Part shown: positions 21,202 to 33,272 of the stretch, one piece after another | Layout: every line of letters begins with the position of its first letter | How positions within the stretch are numbered: the first letter of the stretch is position 1 | NCBI GenBank assembly: GCA_037892935.1 | Contig: JAYXKI010000004.1 | Location: forward strand, 1,550,001-1,614,000 | Length of the DNA stretch: 64,000 nt | Direction of reading: 5' to 3' | DNA from: Phlebopus portentosus | Taxonomy: Eukaryota > Basidiomycota > Agaricomycetes > Boletales > Boletinellaceae | Program-made: the position numbers and the translations under genes | Notes under the pieces: generated by a model | Databases searched by the model: none | The model's input: the letters and a program-made list of their open reading frames with translations, nothing else | What the model was told of the DNA's origin: nothing

Positions 21202-24200
21202 ACGTCGGAACGACTGGTTGGTTTCCTAAAGGACTCTTTTCATTGGACTCGTTAAAATATAATCGTCCTGTTGTACAATACCAAGATGCGAATATCAGTG
21301 ATGGTTTCACCCTTCGAAAACTCCTTACCGATGTAATACCTGATGAACCTGAAGCAGACGACGATGACTTCGACGTCTACACAGATTTGTTAGTCAGAAA
21401 AGTGAATGCGCAAGCAGGCGATTCAAACGAGCTTAGTGTGGAAGAGCGAAATCAAACTGCTATAAAAAATGAGGTTGAGGCGGAAGCACCTTACCGCGAG
21501 AACGTTGTTGCTCAGGCGAACGATACTGAAGCAGTATGGGATGTGGTTGGCAGACGCACGGCTGAGGTATGGTGCGAGGGCATAGTGGATGCAGATCAAT
21601 TCATCCGGAGGGCGGGAGGAAAAGAGTTGGACGCCTTTGTTAGCATCGTACATCCAAAGATAGCAGGCGATGATGAAGTAGATTTGTCAAACCCTCTACT
21701 CGGAGAGGAAAACTTCATCGATGCTCATGCGCTAATCGACTCGGGATGCGCGGGTTCATGTATCGACGAAGGTTTTGCCAAACGATACGGTTTCCCCACC
21801 CAAAGGTACATTCGGCCTAGACCAGTCTTCAATGCTGATGGAACAAGCAATGAGGCGGGATTGATCAAGGAATATGTAGTCGTACAAATGTTCTTTGGGA
21901 AACACGAAGAGGAGATACGACTGGCGGTGACATCCTTAGCATCGAGCAACATCTTCCTCGGACATGACTGGTTGACGAAGCACAATCCTGAGATCGACTG
22001 GAGGTCGGGAACAGTCAAGTTCACGCATTGCCCTGATGAATGTGAGTCATCACTATCAAGCGAGGAGATAGACGAAGAGTTTGTGAGGAATGTGCAGATG
22101 AAGGAGGCAGCGAAGTGGCCACCTTATCTGGAAGAATACACGGACGTCTTTAGTGAAGAATCATTTGAACGCCTACCAAACCATCGAACGTGGGACCATG
22201 CTATCGACTTGAAGCCAGATTTTAAGCCCAGCGATTGCAAGGTTTACCCATTGTCGCTGAAAGAACAAGAGGCAATGAAGGAGTTCATCAAAGAGAACCT
22301 AGCATCTGGACGCATCCGACAGTCGAAATCCCCAATGGCATCTCCATTCTTCTTTATTAAGAAGGAAGATGGGAGCTTATGAGCAATCCAAGACTATCGA
22401 AAGCTTAACGAAGGAACGGTTAAGAACAAATACCCGTTGCCATTGATAAATGAGCTCATCGATAAGGTCAAGGATGCGAAATACATCACAAAGCTTGACG
22501 TTCGCTGGGGATATTACAACATTCGGATTCGCGAAGGCGATGAATGGAAGGCGGTGTTTAGGACGAATTTAGGCTTATTCGAACCAACAGTCATGTTTTT
22601 CGGATTATGCAATGCGCCAGCGACATTCCAAGGTTTCATGAACGATATCTTTCGAGAAATGATCCATGAGGGTATCGTCATCATTTACCTCGACAACATT
22701 CTCATTTTCTTGAATGATTTGGAGGAACATCGCCAACGCACCAAATGAGTCTTTGAGATCCTATGTCAAAATGGACTTTTCCTGAAGCCGCAGAAATGTG
22801 AGTTCGAGGTTGATACAGTTAAGTATCTCGGACACATCATTGGTAATGGCGAGGTTCGAATGGACCCGAAAAAGACAACAGCGGTTCAGGAGTGGCCAAT
22901 CCCGCAAAATGTTCACAAACTGCAACAATTCCTGGGACTAGGGAATTGGTTGCAACGATTTGTAAAGGACTATAGCTCTGTCGTTAAACCCCTGACGACA
23001 CTGATGGGTAAGGTGGAATGGAAGTGGGGAGAGGAGGAACAACGAGCATTCGAAGAGTTGAAGGGTCGGTTGAGTAGTCCCCCGGTTCTAGCCATCCCGA
23101 ACGAGAAGGGTCCTTTCCGGGTCGAAGCAGATGCGTTGGACTTTGCATCTGGAGGAGTGCTCCTTCAGAAACAAGACGACAAGTGGAAAGTGATAGCCTA
23201 TCGATCGTCGACCTTCTTGGAGGCCGAACAAAATTACGAGATCTATGACAAAGAGATGCTCGCAATCGTTCAAGCTCTTAAGGAATGGCGACAATACCTC
23301 CAAGGAGCCAAGAGACCTTTCGAAGTATGGACTGATCACGCAAACTTGACGTATTTCCAATCGCCTCAAAAGTTGAATTGTCGACAAGCTCATTGGCGAC
23401 TCGATTTAGCCAAATTCGACTTCACATTAGTACACAAGCCAGGGAAGACATTGGGCAAGGCTGACATATTGTCACGATGGGCGGACTACAACAAGGGCGA
23501 ACGGGATAATAAGGATGTCACATTCATCAGAGATGAATGGCTGGTCAGAGGAGCAGTAGAGACGTCAAGGGACGTGCTGATTGAAAAGATTCGAAAGGCA
23601 CAAATGGAGTTGAATGGGGAAGAGAGACCGACAAACTTAGTGTTCGTAGATGGGTTGTGGAAAAAGGAGGTGACGGTTAAGCTCTCGACGACAAAGACGA
23701 AGAAGTTTCAAAATGTTTTCGTACCGACGAGCGTGAGGGAGGAAGTGATGAGGGAGTGTCACGACTCGACGTTGGCAGGCCACCCAGGAGCGAACAAGAC
23801 CGTTGCACTAGTGAACAGAAGTTTCTGGTGGCCTAACATGTATGTCAATATCAGGAATTACGTGCGAGGATGCGATCGTTGTCAGCGAACGAAGGCCCTC
23901 AGAACAACAAGGGCAAAGGTTTTGCACCCTAACGAGGTGCCGGAGGCGTCATGGCAAGTTGTCACGGTCGACCTGATCGGAGAGTTGCCGGAGTCAAATG
24001 GATTTAACGCAATTTGTGTGGTAGTCGATCGCTTCAGCAAACAAATCCATGCGATACCAATGACGACGAAATTGACGGCAGAAGGAATGGCCAGGATTTA
24101 CAGGGACCATGTCTTCCGGTTGCACGGCTTACCTCAAAAGATCATCCACGACCGAGGAGTACAGTTCGATGCGAAGATGATGAGGGAGTTGTTCAAACTC

Positions 24201-25115
24201 CTTCACATCGAAGGCAATCCGTCAACGGCATACCACCCTCAAACGGACGGACAGACGGAACAAGTTAATCAAGAACTCGAACAGTACCTTCGACTATACA
24301 TCAATCATTGACAATCAGACTGGGCGGACTGGTTAGCTCTCACAGAGTTTGTGCACAACAATCATGAACATTCGGCGACCAAACTATCACCCTTCTTCAT
24401 CAACACGGGACGACACCCTTCAGGCTTCATGGGCATTGGAATGACTTCGTCCAATCTATCGGCAGAAGAGTTTGCCAAACATGTCAAGGGAATACACAAA
24501 CTCGCTCAGGCCAATCTGACTCAGGCCAATGAAGACATGAAATGCTTTTATGATCGTCACGCTGGAAAATCGGTAGTCTATGAGATGGGACAAAAGGTCT
24601 TCTTGGATGGTCGAAACATTAAGACGATCCGACTGATGAAGAAGATGGATGACAAATGGTTTGGCCCATTCGAGGTTATGGAAAAGGTGGGCGCGAGCGC
24701 ATATAAGCTAAAGATCCCGAAGACATGGAAACACGTTCATCCCATCTTTAACGAGATCCTGCTCAAACTGGCCGTTCAACCATCTTTCGAATCACAAAAG
24801 AAGCTGCCTCCACCCCCGCCAGTGATCATTGACGAACAAGAAGAGTACGAGGTTGAAGAAATACTCGACTCACGTCTACATCGAGGAAGGCTCCAGTTCT
24901 TGGTCAAGTGGGTTGGATATGAGGAAGCGACATGGCAGCCGGAATCCAACGTCAAGGATAATGCACAGGAATCAATTCAAGAATTCTATCGCAAACATCC
25001 TGGAGCTCCGCGAAAGTTAACAATACCTCGACAAAGCATGCGAGCACTGTATAGGTTCACGTCGTCAGAAGGATTATGTGGTTGGTCAGGACGCCCAACC
25101 TTGAGAGGGGGGTGA
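21184..25115 (+). pseudogene. Gypsy A3 pol (protease-RT-RNase H-integrase-chromodomain)
   Basis: Protease with [12 protein letters not shown] (21734-21770), RT (about 22200-22900) where the catalytic box reads YLDN instead of YLDD, RNase H (about 23100-23360), integrase HHCC (HDSTLAGH...CDRCQ, about 23760-23885), DDE core (VDLIGE; HPQTDGQ, about 23965-24255), and C-terminal chromodomain (VEEILDSRL...[17 protein letters not shown], 24850-24950). Stops at 22380, 22746 and 24309 are all CGA>TGA. It ends at TGA 25113-25115, touching the 3' LTR. Confidence 0.93.
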
Positions 25116-25476
25116 TGTAAGGACTCAAACATTTTCCTTTTCTTTTCTTATGTCATCATTCATTTTAATATTCTTTTTCCTTTTCTTTTATTTTTCTTAT
25201 GCGCTTATTCATCCAACTGCCGGAACATTCCACAACATTCTATCACGCTCACTAATCATCTCATTCCTTATCATGTGACTTCCTATTAGAGTAGACCTTT
25301 CCCTCACTCAAAGTCTATATAAGTAGATAGTTTGACTCTTTCGTTCCTTGTCTTTCTATTCTACTTACCTTCACTGCGACATAGCGTGCGTATAGCCTGG
25401 CAACTCGCGTTAGCCAGTTGTTTGTTGTTGTGTTGGCCGCCTCGAGATCGACGCCTGTTAGTCTCGCCGCCTAACA
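25116..25476 (+). repeat. Gypsy A3 3' LTR (57-bp deletion form)
   Basis: 361 bp; identical layout to the 5' LTR except for loss of one unit between the two CTTACCTTCACTGCGACATAG repeats. Confidence 0.95.
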
Positions 25477-28400
25477 GGCGAGTGCACAACAAGAATAGAG
25501 GGCAACATAGGCCCTATGTGCGGAATACCGACAGAACACGACTCGAACTTTTTTCAACAGTGACTCAGATAACTGCTGCGGATGAGTTTCCGCCCACACA
25601 TATGCCCTCAGATGTACAGCAACAAGTAAGTTCTGCCACTCTGGGAGGATATCTTGAACAGATGGATGGAGATGGACTGGACGAGATGCAATACTTTGTC
25701 AGGTAAGATTGTATTTTCTTTGTAAATATATAGCATTTTTTGAACAATATTTTTTTGCATTAATCACAACTCGGCTCACAGCCAGGGGTCTGGTTCAACG
25801 TCATATGACATGGACCTAAACAGTTCACTGTGGCAGCAAGACACGTACCTATCTGAACACGAGACGGCCGTGGAATTTGCAGACAATAGTGGAGGCTTCC
25901 ACATTTATACAGAAACTCAGCAAGATTTGCCCCAGGAAAGTGCTCCAACGGACCAGCAAGAAACCTTGCTGGTCCATGATGAACAAGGACTTGATTACCC
26001 ATCTCAGGAACCATACGAACGTGGAGGGCCCCTCTAGTTATCTGCCACCCAGTCATGCCTCCTTGGGGACAATGCATGCCCAACCAATCAAAGTACGTCA
26101 TACTTCACTCGACTGATCAGTGCTACCTATTAATGCATCTATATTCTGCTAGCACAAGAAGGACATACATTTCCCAATTCCATTCTTTCTCTACCAGACA
26201 ACCACTCCAAGTATGCATTTCACTTTGATGCTCCGCAGCCGCAGCTGCAGCCTCGACTGGCTTTTGAAGCCGCTGCTGATCAAAAATTTTGGCACCCGGT
26301 TCTGTTACTTGTCCCCTATCTCAACCTGCAGCATCATTCATCTCACAGGGTATGCAATCTCATTCTCAATGCCTTCCAGATAATTTTTTCGCGTTTAGGA
26401 CTACTAAATGAAGGTTCCAGACCTGCTAGGACCCTCCGAACCGTCTTCAACTCTATTGGTTTGAAGGATCCATTCTTGATTCTTCCAATGTGTCCGACTT
26501 GCCGCCGGGTTTATCCACACGACTCTGATACTGATCTGAAATGTTCTAATTGCCTTGTACCTCTTTTCCAGCTGAAATCAACCTTAAATGTGAGCCTCGA
26601 TGGCTCGCATTCAAAGTCAAATAAATTGGTAAGTGCACCTCGACTGAAATGTCCTTTTTTTCCTTTAGGCTTCCAAATACCAGCAATTGTTTGCCAGTTC
26701 GAGAAGGAACTAGAGGAGTCCCTCATGGTGCAAGATGTGGAAGGGAAGCTTAGGGATATACAGGATGGACGAGTGTGGAGAGAGGCTTGAGCGAATGACA
26801 GCTCACCTTTTTTCTCACCAGGGAATCCTAGTGACTTGAGAATCGGGCTCATCTTACACTTTGATGGGTGAGTCAATTTCTGTCATAAAATTCTCTTTGT
26901 TGACTATTTCTATATGTAAACTATTAGTTTTGGTGGTGAGAGAGGCAAAAACGGCCCATCGTATAGCTCAGGAGTCCTGTCATACTCCATAGCTAATCTC
27001 CCGGTGCATCTCAGGTAAGTTTTATTGTGGGTCAATTGGTGTCTTTCTGTTCTAACGACCGAAACCTTTTTCTCTCAGGTATAATCTGGAGAACCTCTTA
27101 CTTGTAGCTTTAACTCCAGGGCCCAAAGAATCTTTGTGCAATGAACTCCAGCATGTTCTGGAGGCTGCAGTGGACGACAAGCTATGGTTATACAATGAGG
27201 GAATCATTATGAAGACAGAAAAATTTCCTGAAGGTAAGTATCCGATCCCTCATTTGCTATACTGGTTGCTTGCGGAACTGTTAAAGCATGTCAACCTCTT
27301 GAGTGACGAGGCATCGAAACTGTATAGATATGATAGTTTCAGCCATTTGTTCAAATGCCGAGTCTCTTGGCTTGGTTTTTCTGACTTATATGTTTCTTAA
27401 CAGGTCGGTGCTGTCAAGTATATTTGCTTGCTGATGCCTGTGATCATCTGGCCCTATGTCGGGTTTGTGGCTTCGCTGATCATGGACACCTTACACGATT
27501 TTGCACAAGATGCAAAATACCACGGTCTAACTTAACGACACGAGATGCTTTCACAAAAGGTGAGTACTCTATGCATTTTCTGATTCAGTTTGTCTCATTG
27601 TCTGTTCTCACAGCATATCCGCCTCGCACGAATGAAGAACACCGATCACAGGCACGAGTGTACAAAGCTGCTAGACCTGGTGATGGGTCTAATGAGCACG
27701 AGGGTCTGTTCAAGGAACACAGCTCTCTCTTTATTACACACTCTCTCGCCTACCTTACTTCGATGCCATACGTATGTCGGTTCTTGATCCAATGCACAAT
27801 ATACTTCTCGGTGAGTGATCAAAAAACCATTCTGCATCTCTCATGAAGGCTTATTATGTATATTTATATAGGTCTGTGCAAGACTCAGTGGCTTGAATTA
27901 TGGGTGAAAAGCAGCATTCTTCGAGAATGTACAGCTCGGAAACTACAAGAACTGGATCAAATACATCAATATTTACAGACGGTAAGTCATGTTTATTTGA
28001 TACGATGGAGACTTGCTGACTTCTGCCAATATAGACAGTTTGAGATGCTAGCATGGGTCGGTCGTCTACCTAATCAAGTCGGATACCCAGCTGGCAGTTC
28101 ACTTTCTGCAGACAAGTACAAAGCACTTGTGCTTGTGTACTGTCCACTGATAGTAAGCTATACTTTCTTTGTTTATTTCTTTTCTGATTTTTCTTTGATC
28201 TACCACAGATTCCCCTCATATGGCGTGAATGGCAGCCAGTCACACAAGACAAATGGCAGAAGGCAATGAAAAGGAAGGAGAAAGTTACTTGAACAGCTGA
28301 GGCATCTGCAGATCAGATGCCTCAGCTTCGCATGCATCCTGATGATGCGAAAAACTTTCTGAAGCTCGCAACCACCCTCAAAATCCTACTTGGACAAAAT

Positions 28401-30200
28401 ATTCGTATAGCAGACCTGGAAAGAGCTGAGCAGTTGCTCAGAGATTACCTTGTTGGATTCCTTATAGTGAGCACATGTTTTGTCATCTCAGCCAGGCAGT
28501 ACTAGTACAAGTTGTACGTATTGCATGTAGCTTTCGCCACTGCTGCATTGATTGCACTCTTATGAAACCTTTCTGATTGACTTTGTATAGATTCATGGAG
28601 ACAATGTCAAACTAAACCACCATTGGGTCACTCATATTGTTCAACAGATACAGGACTTTGGGCCCGTATATGGCTTTTGGACGTTCACGAGTGAACATCT
28701 GAATAAAGTTCTTAAGAGCTACTCGACGAACAACCATAACAGTGGGGAAATTGAAACAACCTTCCTGTGTTCCTTCTGTTGGAATACTTGTCTTTGATAA
28801 ATGGTAAGCTATCAATTGTTTCTATTTACATCAAAATATCGCTCACAAATGTTTTCTTCATAGTTACATTCTCTTTCTTCTTCTCCTTCGGACAGCGATG
28901 GTGGACTTACTGACCTGGCAAAGCTGATACTGAATGAAGACAGGGATGAGCAAGGAACTGTGGCATCAATCAACTCGATCGTTCAAGAGGCAGAGGATCG
29001 TGCCAGAGACAGTGAGTAGATTTCAGGAAGAACTCATGCATCAACTTAAAGGTGCTATCATTGCTAATTCTTTCTTTAGTCTCTCTTGGGTTTCAAGCGC
29101 CCTTTATTGGTCCAAGCACTTTCAAAGGACTGGACATGGATTTGCAAACCGCTCTACTAACCTTCTACCAGGAAACATACCCAGGCGTGGAGGTTGTCCA
29201 TCCGGCCAGCTCAGGATGGGATGCAAACTACCTAGTTGGCCGCGCGAGTTTTCATGACTTTATTATCAAGGATGGGTGGCGCATCTCACCTTCTCTTAAA
29301 GCGGACAGGGCACCGAATTCTATCATTCAGATGGAACATGGCAGCCAGCTCTATGCTGGCCAAGTCACTTATATTCTGCAGCACATTCAATTTCGGATTC
29401 TCAAACCCATAATCCTTATTTACGTTTGCTGGTTTGTTCGCGCACAGGACATCTGGACTGAAGAATGGGATCCTTAGTAAGTTACGCATATGTTTCTTTT
29501 ATCAATTGTTTTTTACTGACAAATCTCACCTCAAGTCCTGAACTCGAGGTGAATTTTTGGAAGTATAATGACTACATTAGGGGCGGCCAGGCAGGCCCGC
29601 CATCACTGGTTCTACCCTCTTAAATAAAGTCTCAAGTGGCCTGAGCAACTGTGATGACAGGCCCCCCTAGACGATCTGATGAGGACAAAGATCGACCCAA
29701 ACCAATCCTAGTTTGGGTGACTATCGGCCTTTCATGAGTAAGTTGTCAGCAAATATCTGGATTGCATATTTTGCTCACTACAAGTACACTTCTAATTCAA
29801 CAGGAAAATGTAATCATATAGGTAAACAAGTCGAGCTGACATATTCCGAACCTCTTAGCCCTTCATCGCATTTGAGACCTATCATACAGAATTTGTTTCC
29901 ACCAATAGCCTGTCGTTTCGTATTTCTTTGGTGATTCCCTTCTTCTTTCCAAAACCTTCAGGGTCTTCGCACTTCATTCGGAATGGGGGATCCAAGTGTT
30001 TTCCATCAATGAACTTCTGCCTTCACATTTCGTTGACCATGAATGGATAAGGTGGCTTTGTGGGCACTCGATTGTGAGTTCAACCCAAGTTCACACGCCT
30101 TGTGCCAACCTTTTTCTTTCCAGAACTGGCATCGTGTTCTTCCAACAATTCATTGAGGTGACTGTAAACAAGATTGATCTATGATTTAGCTTGGTGAGTA

Positions 30201-31460
30201 CTAGTGTAAATGCCTCATTTCTTTGAAATAAATTGAACTGACCTCTTCGGAATGGAAAGCCGGCCTGACCCTTTCCCATATGATCTCTCCTTGGCCACTC
30301 CCCTGCAATCCTGCTGCACTGACCATTCGTCCTCTATGAAAGGCATGTTCACTTTCATCCTCTGTATTGTCCAGCTTACTGACATAGTCTGATGTCCAGT
30401 CCATGTTCAAAACATCCCCAACATCAGCACCATAATGAAGAAGATATTCATCTTGTATCTCTATTCGATCCTGCTTTTTCTGAACGTGTTTTGTTAGCCT
30501 TATCAAACGTGGATGCAGGGATATTTTTGGGTCGCCATATGTACATATCTCTTGGCAAATCAGAACTTACCTGTCGCCTTCATTGCGTTCGGGCCGCTCT
30601 CTTCTTCTTGGCTTTGGCCTTGTCTTTCGCATTCTCATCTGTTGCCAGCTTGTAGCTCTCTTTTCAGTTCCTAAATGCGGCCTTTGCGATCTCTAAGATG
30701 TCCTGTTCTGTGAAAAGGATGTCTTTAAAATGAATGTCCTTCCTAATTGCATCCTAAAGGCAAGTTTCATATATTTTCCAAGAGTTCAGAACTAATAACT
30801 TACTGCTTGGTCTTTGTACACAAGAGTCATGGCCTGGGTAACTAAACAGCTGTTTATCCCATATGTGACCTCCCTCATGAAATCTGGTATCAGAACAATA
30901 CCATTCTTATCATTACAATGCTCGCCCGGTGCAAGATCTGCCAGTGGTAGATGTGAGTCTTCTTTTGTTCCTGCAAGCATGCAAAGCGTCTTATTGAGAA
31001 GTTTCTGGGCTTTTTAGTTAATGCAAAGCAAGCAGAAAAAGGACTGATAACATACCAGGATCTCTGATCGAACATCACGTTGCACCTTTGTAAGTTCTTT
31101 TTTCTTTGCGCTTGTCAAAAACTGATCATCTGATGCTCAGGATCTCTTCTTAGTTTGTGGTGGATCAATCTCTCCTTCGATATCGAGGCCTTGCTGGCTA
31201 GCCAGCCTCTTCAGTATTGCTCCATAGTGGTCAGATTTTGCTTCAAGGTACTCAATTTTTTAATCTTACTGTTCAATGACTGCTTGGAGTTGCTGAACTT
31301 GATTCCTTAGTTGTACTTGTTCAACATCATCAGATGTCGAACCCCAGTCTGAAATGCTTCAAGAATGTGGGGAAGGTTGGCGGAGGAGTACTTGACTGAA
31401 GGAAGCTGTACTGGTGGTTACAGAGCGGGTCGCTGAAGGCTGAGGGGTAGGAGGCAGCAT
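30201..31460 (-). pseudogene. CACTA D second protein, decayed
   Basis: Reading leftward from ATG 31460 (MLPPTPQPSATRSVTT): a Ser/Pro-rich start, coiled-coil (VEQVQLRNQVQQLQAVIEQ), linker (GLDIEGEIDPPQTKKR), then intron-separated pieces TKEDSHLPLADLAPGEHC (near 30950) and the C-terminal acidic part DWTSDYVSKLDNTEDESEHA (near 30370). Four or more in-frame stops are visible. This is the second gene of fungal CACTA-like elements, probably a DNA-binding partner of the transposase. Its role is inferred from position only. Confidence 0.6.
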
Positions 31461-31749
31461 GAGAGCTAGATCAATTGGGATTGTTTTTTCTTAGTTCTGC
31501 ATGGCATGGAGATGGGGATGGGTGGAGGGAGGGTATTCCCATACACTATATATCATCTACTAAATATTTTTGTATTTTTCCAGATTTTATCTACACGAAA
31601 TCTAGATTATTTGAGCTATGAGGAGAAACAGCAGGCAATATTTGTCATTATTTATACTGAAATATGCAGATCACATTATCATTTGTCATATGATCGACAC
31701 ATATGATTGACACTTACATTGTATCTACCATATATAATATTATCTAGCT

Positions 31750-31964
31750 AGAGGTACCGGCAGGCCAACTTAGATGATCTGTCGTGATCTGCGCTCACCT
31801 CCATCTAGATCATCTGAGTTGACCTTCGTTTAGGTAAGTTTAGTGTGCTTTAAATGACCTAAGCACACCCCGAGGTAGATTACCTAGGTGAGGTTCTCCC
31901 AGGTCCACTCAGACCGTCTAAACTCATCTGAGTAGCTCTCCCCAGACAGACACAACACATGGTG
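31750..31964. repeat. CACTA D right subterminal repeats and TIR
   Basis: Same degenerate words as the left end (GATGATCTG, CATCTAGATCATCT, GGTGAGGT, GTCTAAACTCATCTGAG), ending in the inverted terminal repeat at 31964. Confidence 0.8.
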
Positions 31965-32602
31965 AAAGTATAAACCCGACCAACTGTGATGTGATGTGCT
32001 TACCGCATTTGGTCATCCACCCTCCCACAACATTTCAACAGAAATACACATAACACAACACCTCAAATGAAAATTCTGACTGCATACATTTGTAGGGGGT
32101 ATCCATACCTACATTTTGTTGGTCTTATTTCCTAAAAATATGGCTATTTGAGCTTCCTATTTAAGGAAGAACCCTGACCTTATAAATTTACTCAGAATGT
32201 CATTTCTGCATGTTTTGGTACAACTTGAAAATTTTCGACTTAGATTTTTGCCGCTTACATGTGCAAAATTATTATGTAAAATTTGCATTTGTCATACATT
32301 TGTCATACATTTGTCATACATTTGTAATAGCTTTGTCATATCCAAATCAAGTAGTTTTACTTGAAAGACCAGAAAAGTATAGAGTAGCCAACCAAAGGCT
32401 TCAAACCAGCTCTAGGAAGCTAATCTACATTTGCAGAGCTTAAAACTCATGAGTCTCAAGGGAAATAAAACAAAAGTCCTGGGTTGGGTCAACCAGACCT
32501 CAGATTTTTGCCGCAGGGTCCTTCCAAATCGGGTTAAATCAGGGTCTGTTAGGGTCATCAGTCACATGTGACAGGTTGGTCGAGTTTATACTTTCCCTAC
32601 CT

Positions 32603-33272
32603 TAAGTCAGTGCGACATCACCGAGACGGCTCAGGTTGCCATCAAATTTCTTCCTCTTACCGAAGAGCTTCTGTTCCATTCCCGGTCGCTTTCAGTGCAC
32701 CACTTTATACCTGGTAAACACTTGCCTTGTATAGCTATGAGAAGTATTTTTAACGGTGCTTTTAACGCAAAAGTAGAAGCTAACGAGAGAATTATGCTCA
32801 GATGCACCGCGAAACTACGACTAATGTTCCGAATGTCACGGACATTATGGCCTTTTCTATCGGACTTCTCATATTTCACGAACCTATGGAAAGATTCTAT
32901 AGAAACACTGCAATCTCGCTAACTGTCACGATCCACGCAACACAACAGTGCACTTTTCGTTCGAAGTCGATGAATACTAAGTCGTAAGCAGATGCGACGA
33001 ACAACGTCGACACTGTCCAAGAAGGAAACACGAAATTGCTCAAATTGCCACAGCCGATGTTCGGGTGACTCAGGCAGTTCCTGGGGAATAGAACGCCGCG
33101 GTACTTGCAGTTGGCCAGAGGGTAATTGTATGGAAGCGGAGAACTGGCCAGGGAGGAAGAGACGTGAGAGCAACACGGAGGAGTCAGTTATTGGGAAGTT
33201 GGAGAGTCGATGATGGTCTGGTGTCATCGAAAAATGCGTAGGCGCCGGGTGAGAACCACCGGACTGCTGAAA
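32603..33272. other. Flank between MITE E and Crinkler gene, no gene seen
   Basis: Begins with the duplicated TA. Open frames at 32695-33227 overlap on both strands and match no family known to me. The right part is the 3' flank of the Crinkler gene. Confidence 0.5.

Larger units (their letters stand above)
18935..25476 (+). mobile_element. Ty3/Gypsy chromovirus A3, full length, flanked by GGCGA
   Basis: 6,542 bp with 5' LTR 18935-19352 and 3' LTR 25116-25476. A perfect 5-bp target duplication GGCGA occupies 18930-18934 and 25477-25481. It is the best-delimited copy of family A: leader with self-primer site, gag, GGGTTTT frameshift site, pol with chromodomain. LTRs differ by about 2% plus one 57-bp deletion. 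Six nonsense codons make it inactive. Confidence 0.98.
18790..30184 (+). pseudogene. Tnp2-family CACTA transposase, interrupted and decayed
   Basis: Exon 1 18790-18801 (MGRK), intron 18802-18853, exon 2 18854-18934 continued at 25482-25702. A3 (with one target copy) sits inside exon 2, and the frame is continuous if it is removed. An N-terminal zinc motif (DRWCDCLIC...H) is followed by a variable region, a frameshift near 26000, and family words in order: ICPTCRR-type PMCPTCRRVYP (26480), LRIGLILHFDGFGG (26840-26940), VHLRYNLENLLLVALTPGPK, CRVCGFADHGHLTRFC (27460), a split DPMHNILLG (27790), GLCKTQWLELW, LAWVGRLPNQVGYPAG (28040), NHHWVTHIVQQIQDFGPVYG (28620), and a C-terminal part to about 30184. 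At least ten GT-AG introns, several stops (26788, 28289 and others) and indels. Inactive. Confidence 0.88.
18283..31964 (+). mobile_element. CACTA/EnSpm-type DNA transposon D (Tnp2), with Gypsy A3 inside
   Basis: The ends are CACCGCGTGTTGGGCAGATC on the left and, reverse-complemented, CACCATGTGTTGTGTCTGTC on the right: diverged terminal inverted repeats beginning CAC. The 3-bp target duplication is AAA (18280-18282 / 31965-31967), as expected for CACTA elements. About 7.1 kb after removing A3 and its duplicated target. Both ends carry degenerate subterminal repeats. Inside, a Tnp2 transposase gene (+) and a second gene (-) are arranged tail to tail. Both are broken, so D is not autonomous now. 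Confidence 0.9.
18272..32602. mobile_element. TIR element E (MITE, mariner-like), split by CACTA element D
   Basis: Left arm 18272-18282, right arm 31968-32602; without the insert about 646 bp and non-coding. The terminal inverted repeats read AGGTAGGGAAAGTATAAAC then YCGACCAAC on both sides; the left one becomes visible only when D is removed. Flanks are TA (18270-18271) and TA (32603-32604), as for Tc1/mariner-type elements. The right arm has an 11-bp TTTGTCATACA tandem array at about 32288-32340. No transposase inside, so it is non-autonomous. Confidence 0.8.

Noticed and set aside
32288..32340. TTTGTCATACA array as a possible CRISPR or centromeric repeat
   Set aside because: Only about four 11-bp units without spacers, inside a MITE; a simple tandem repeat.
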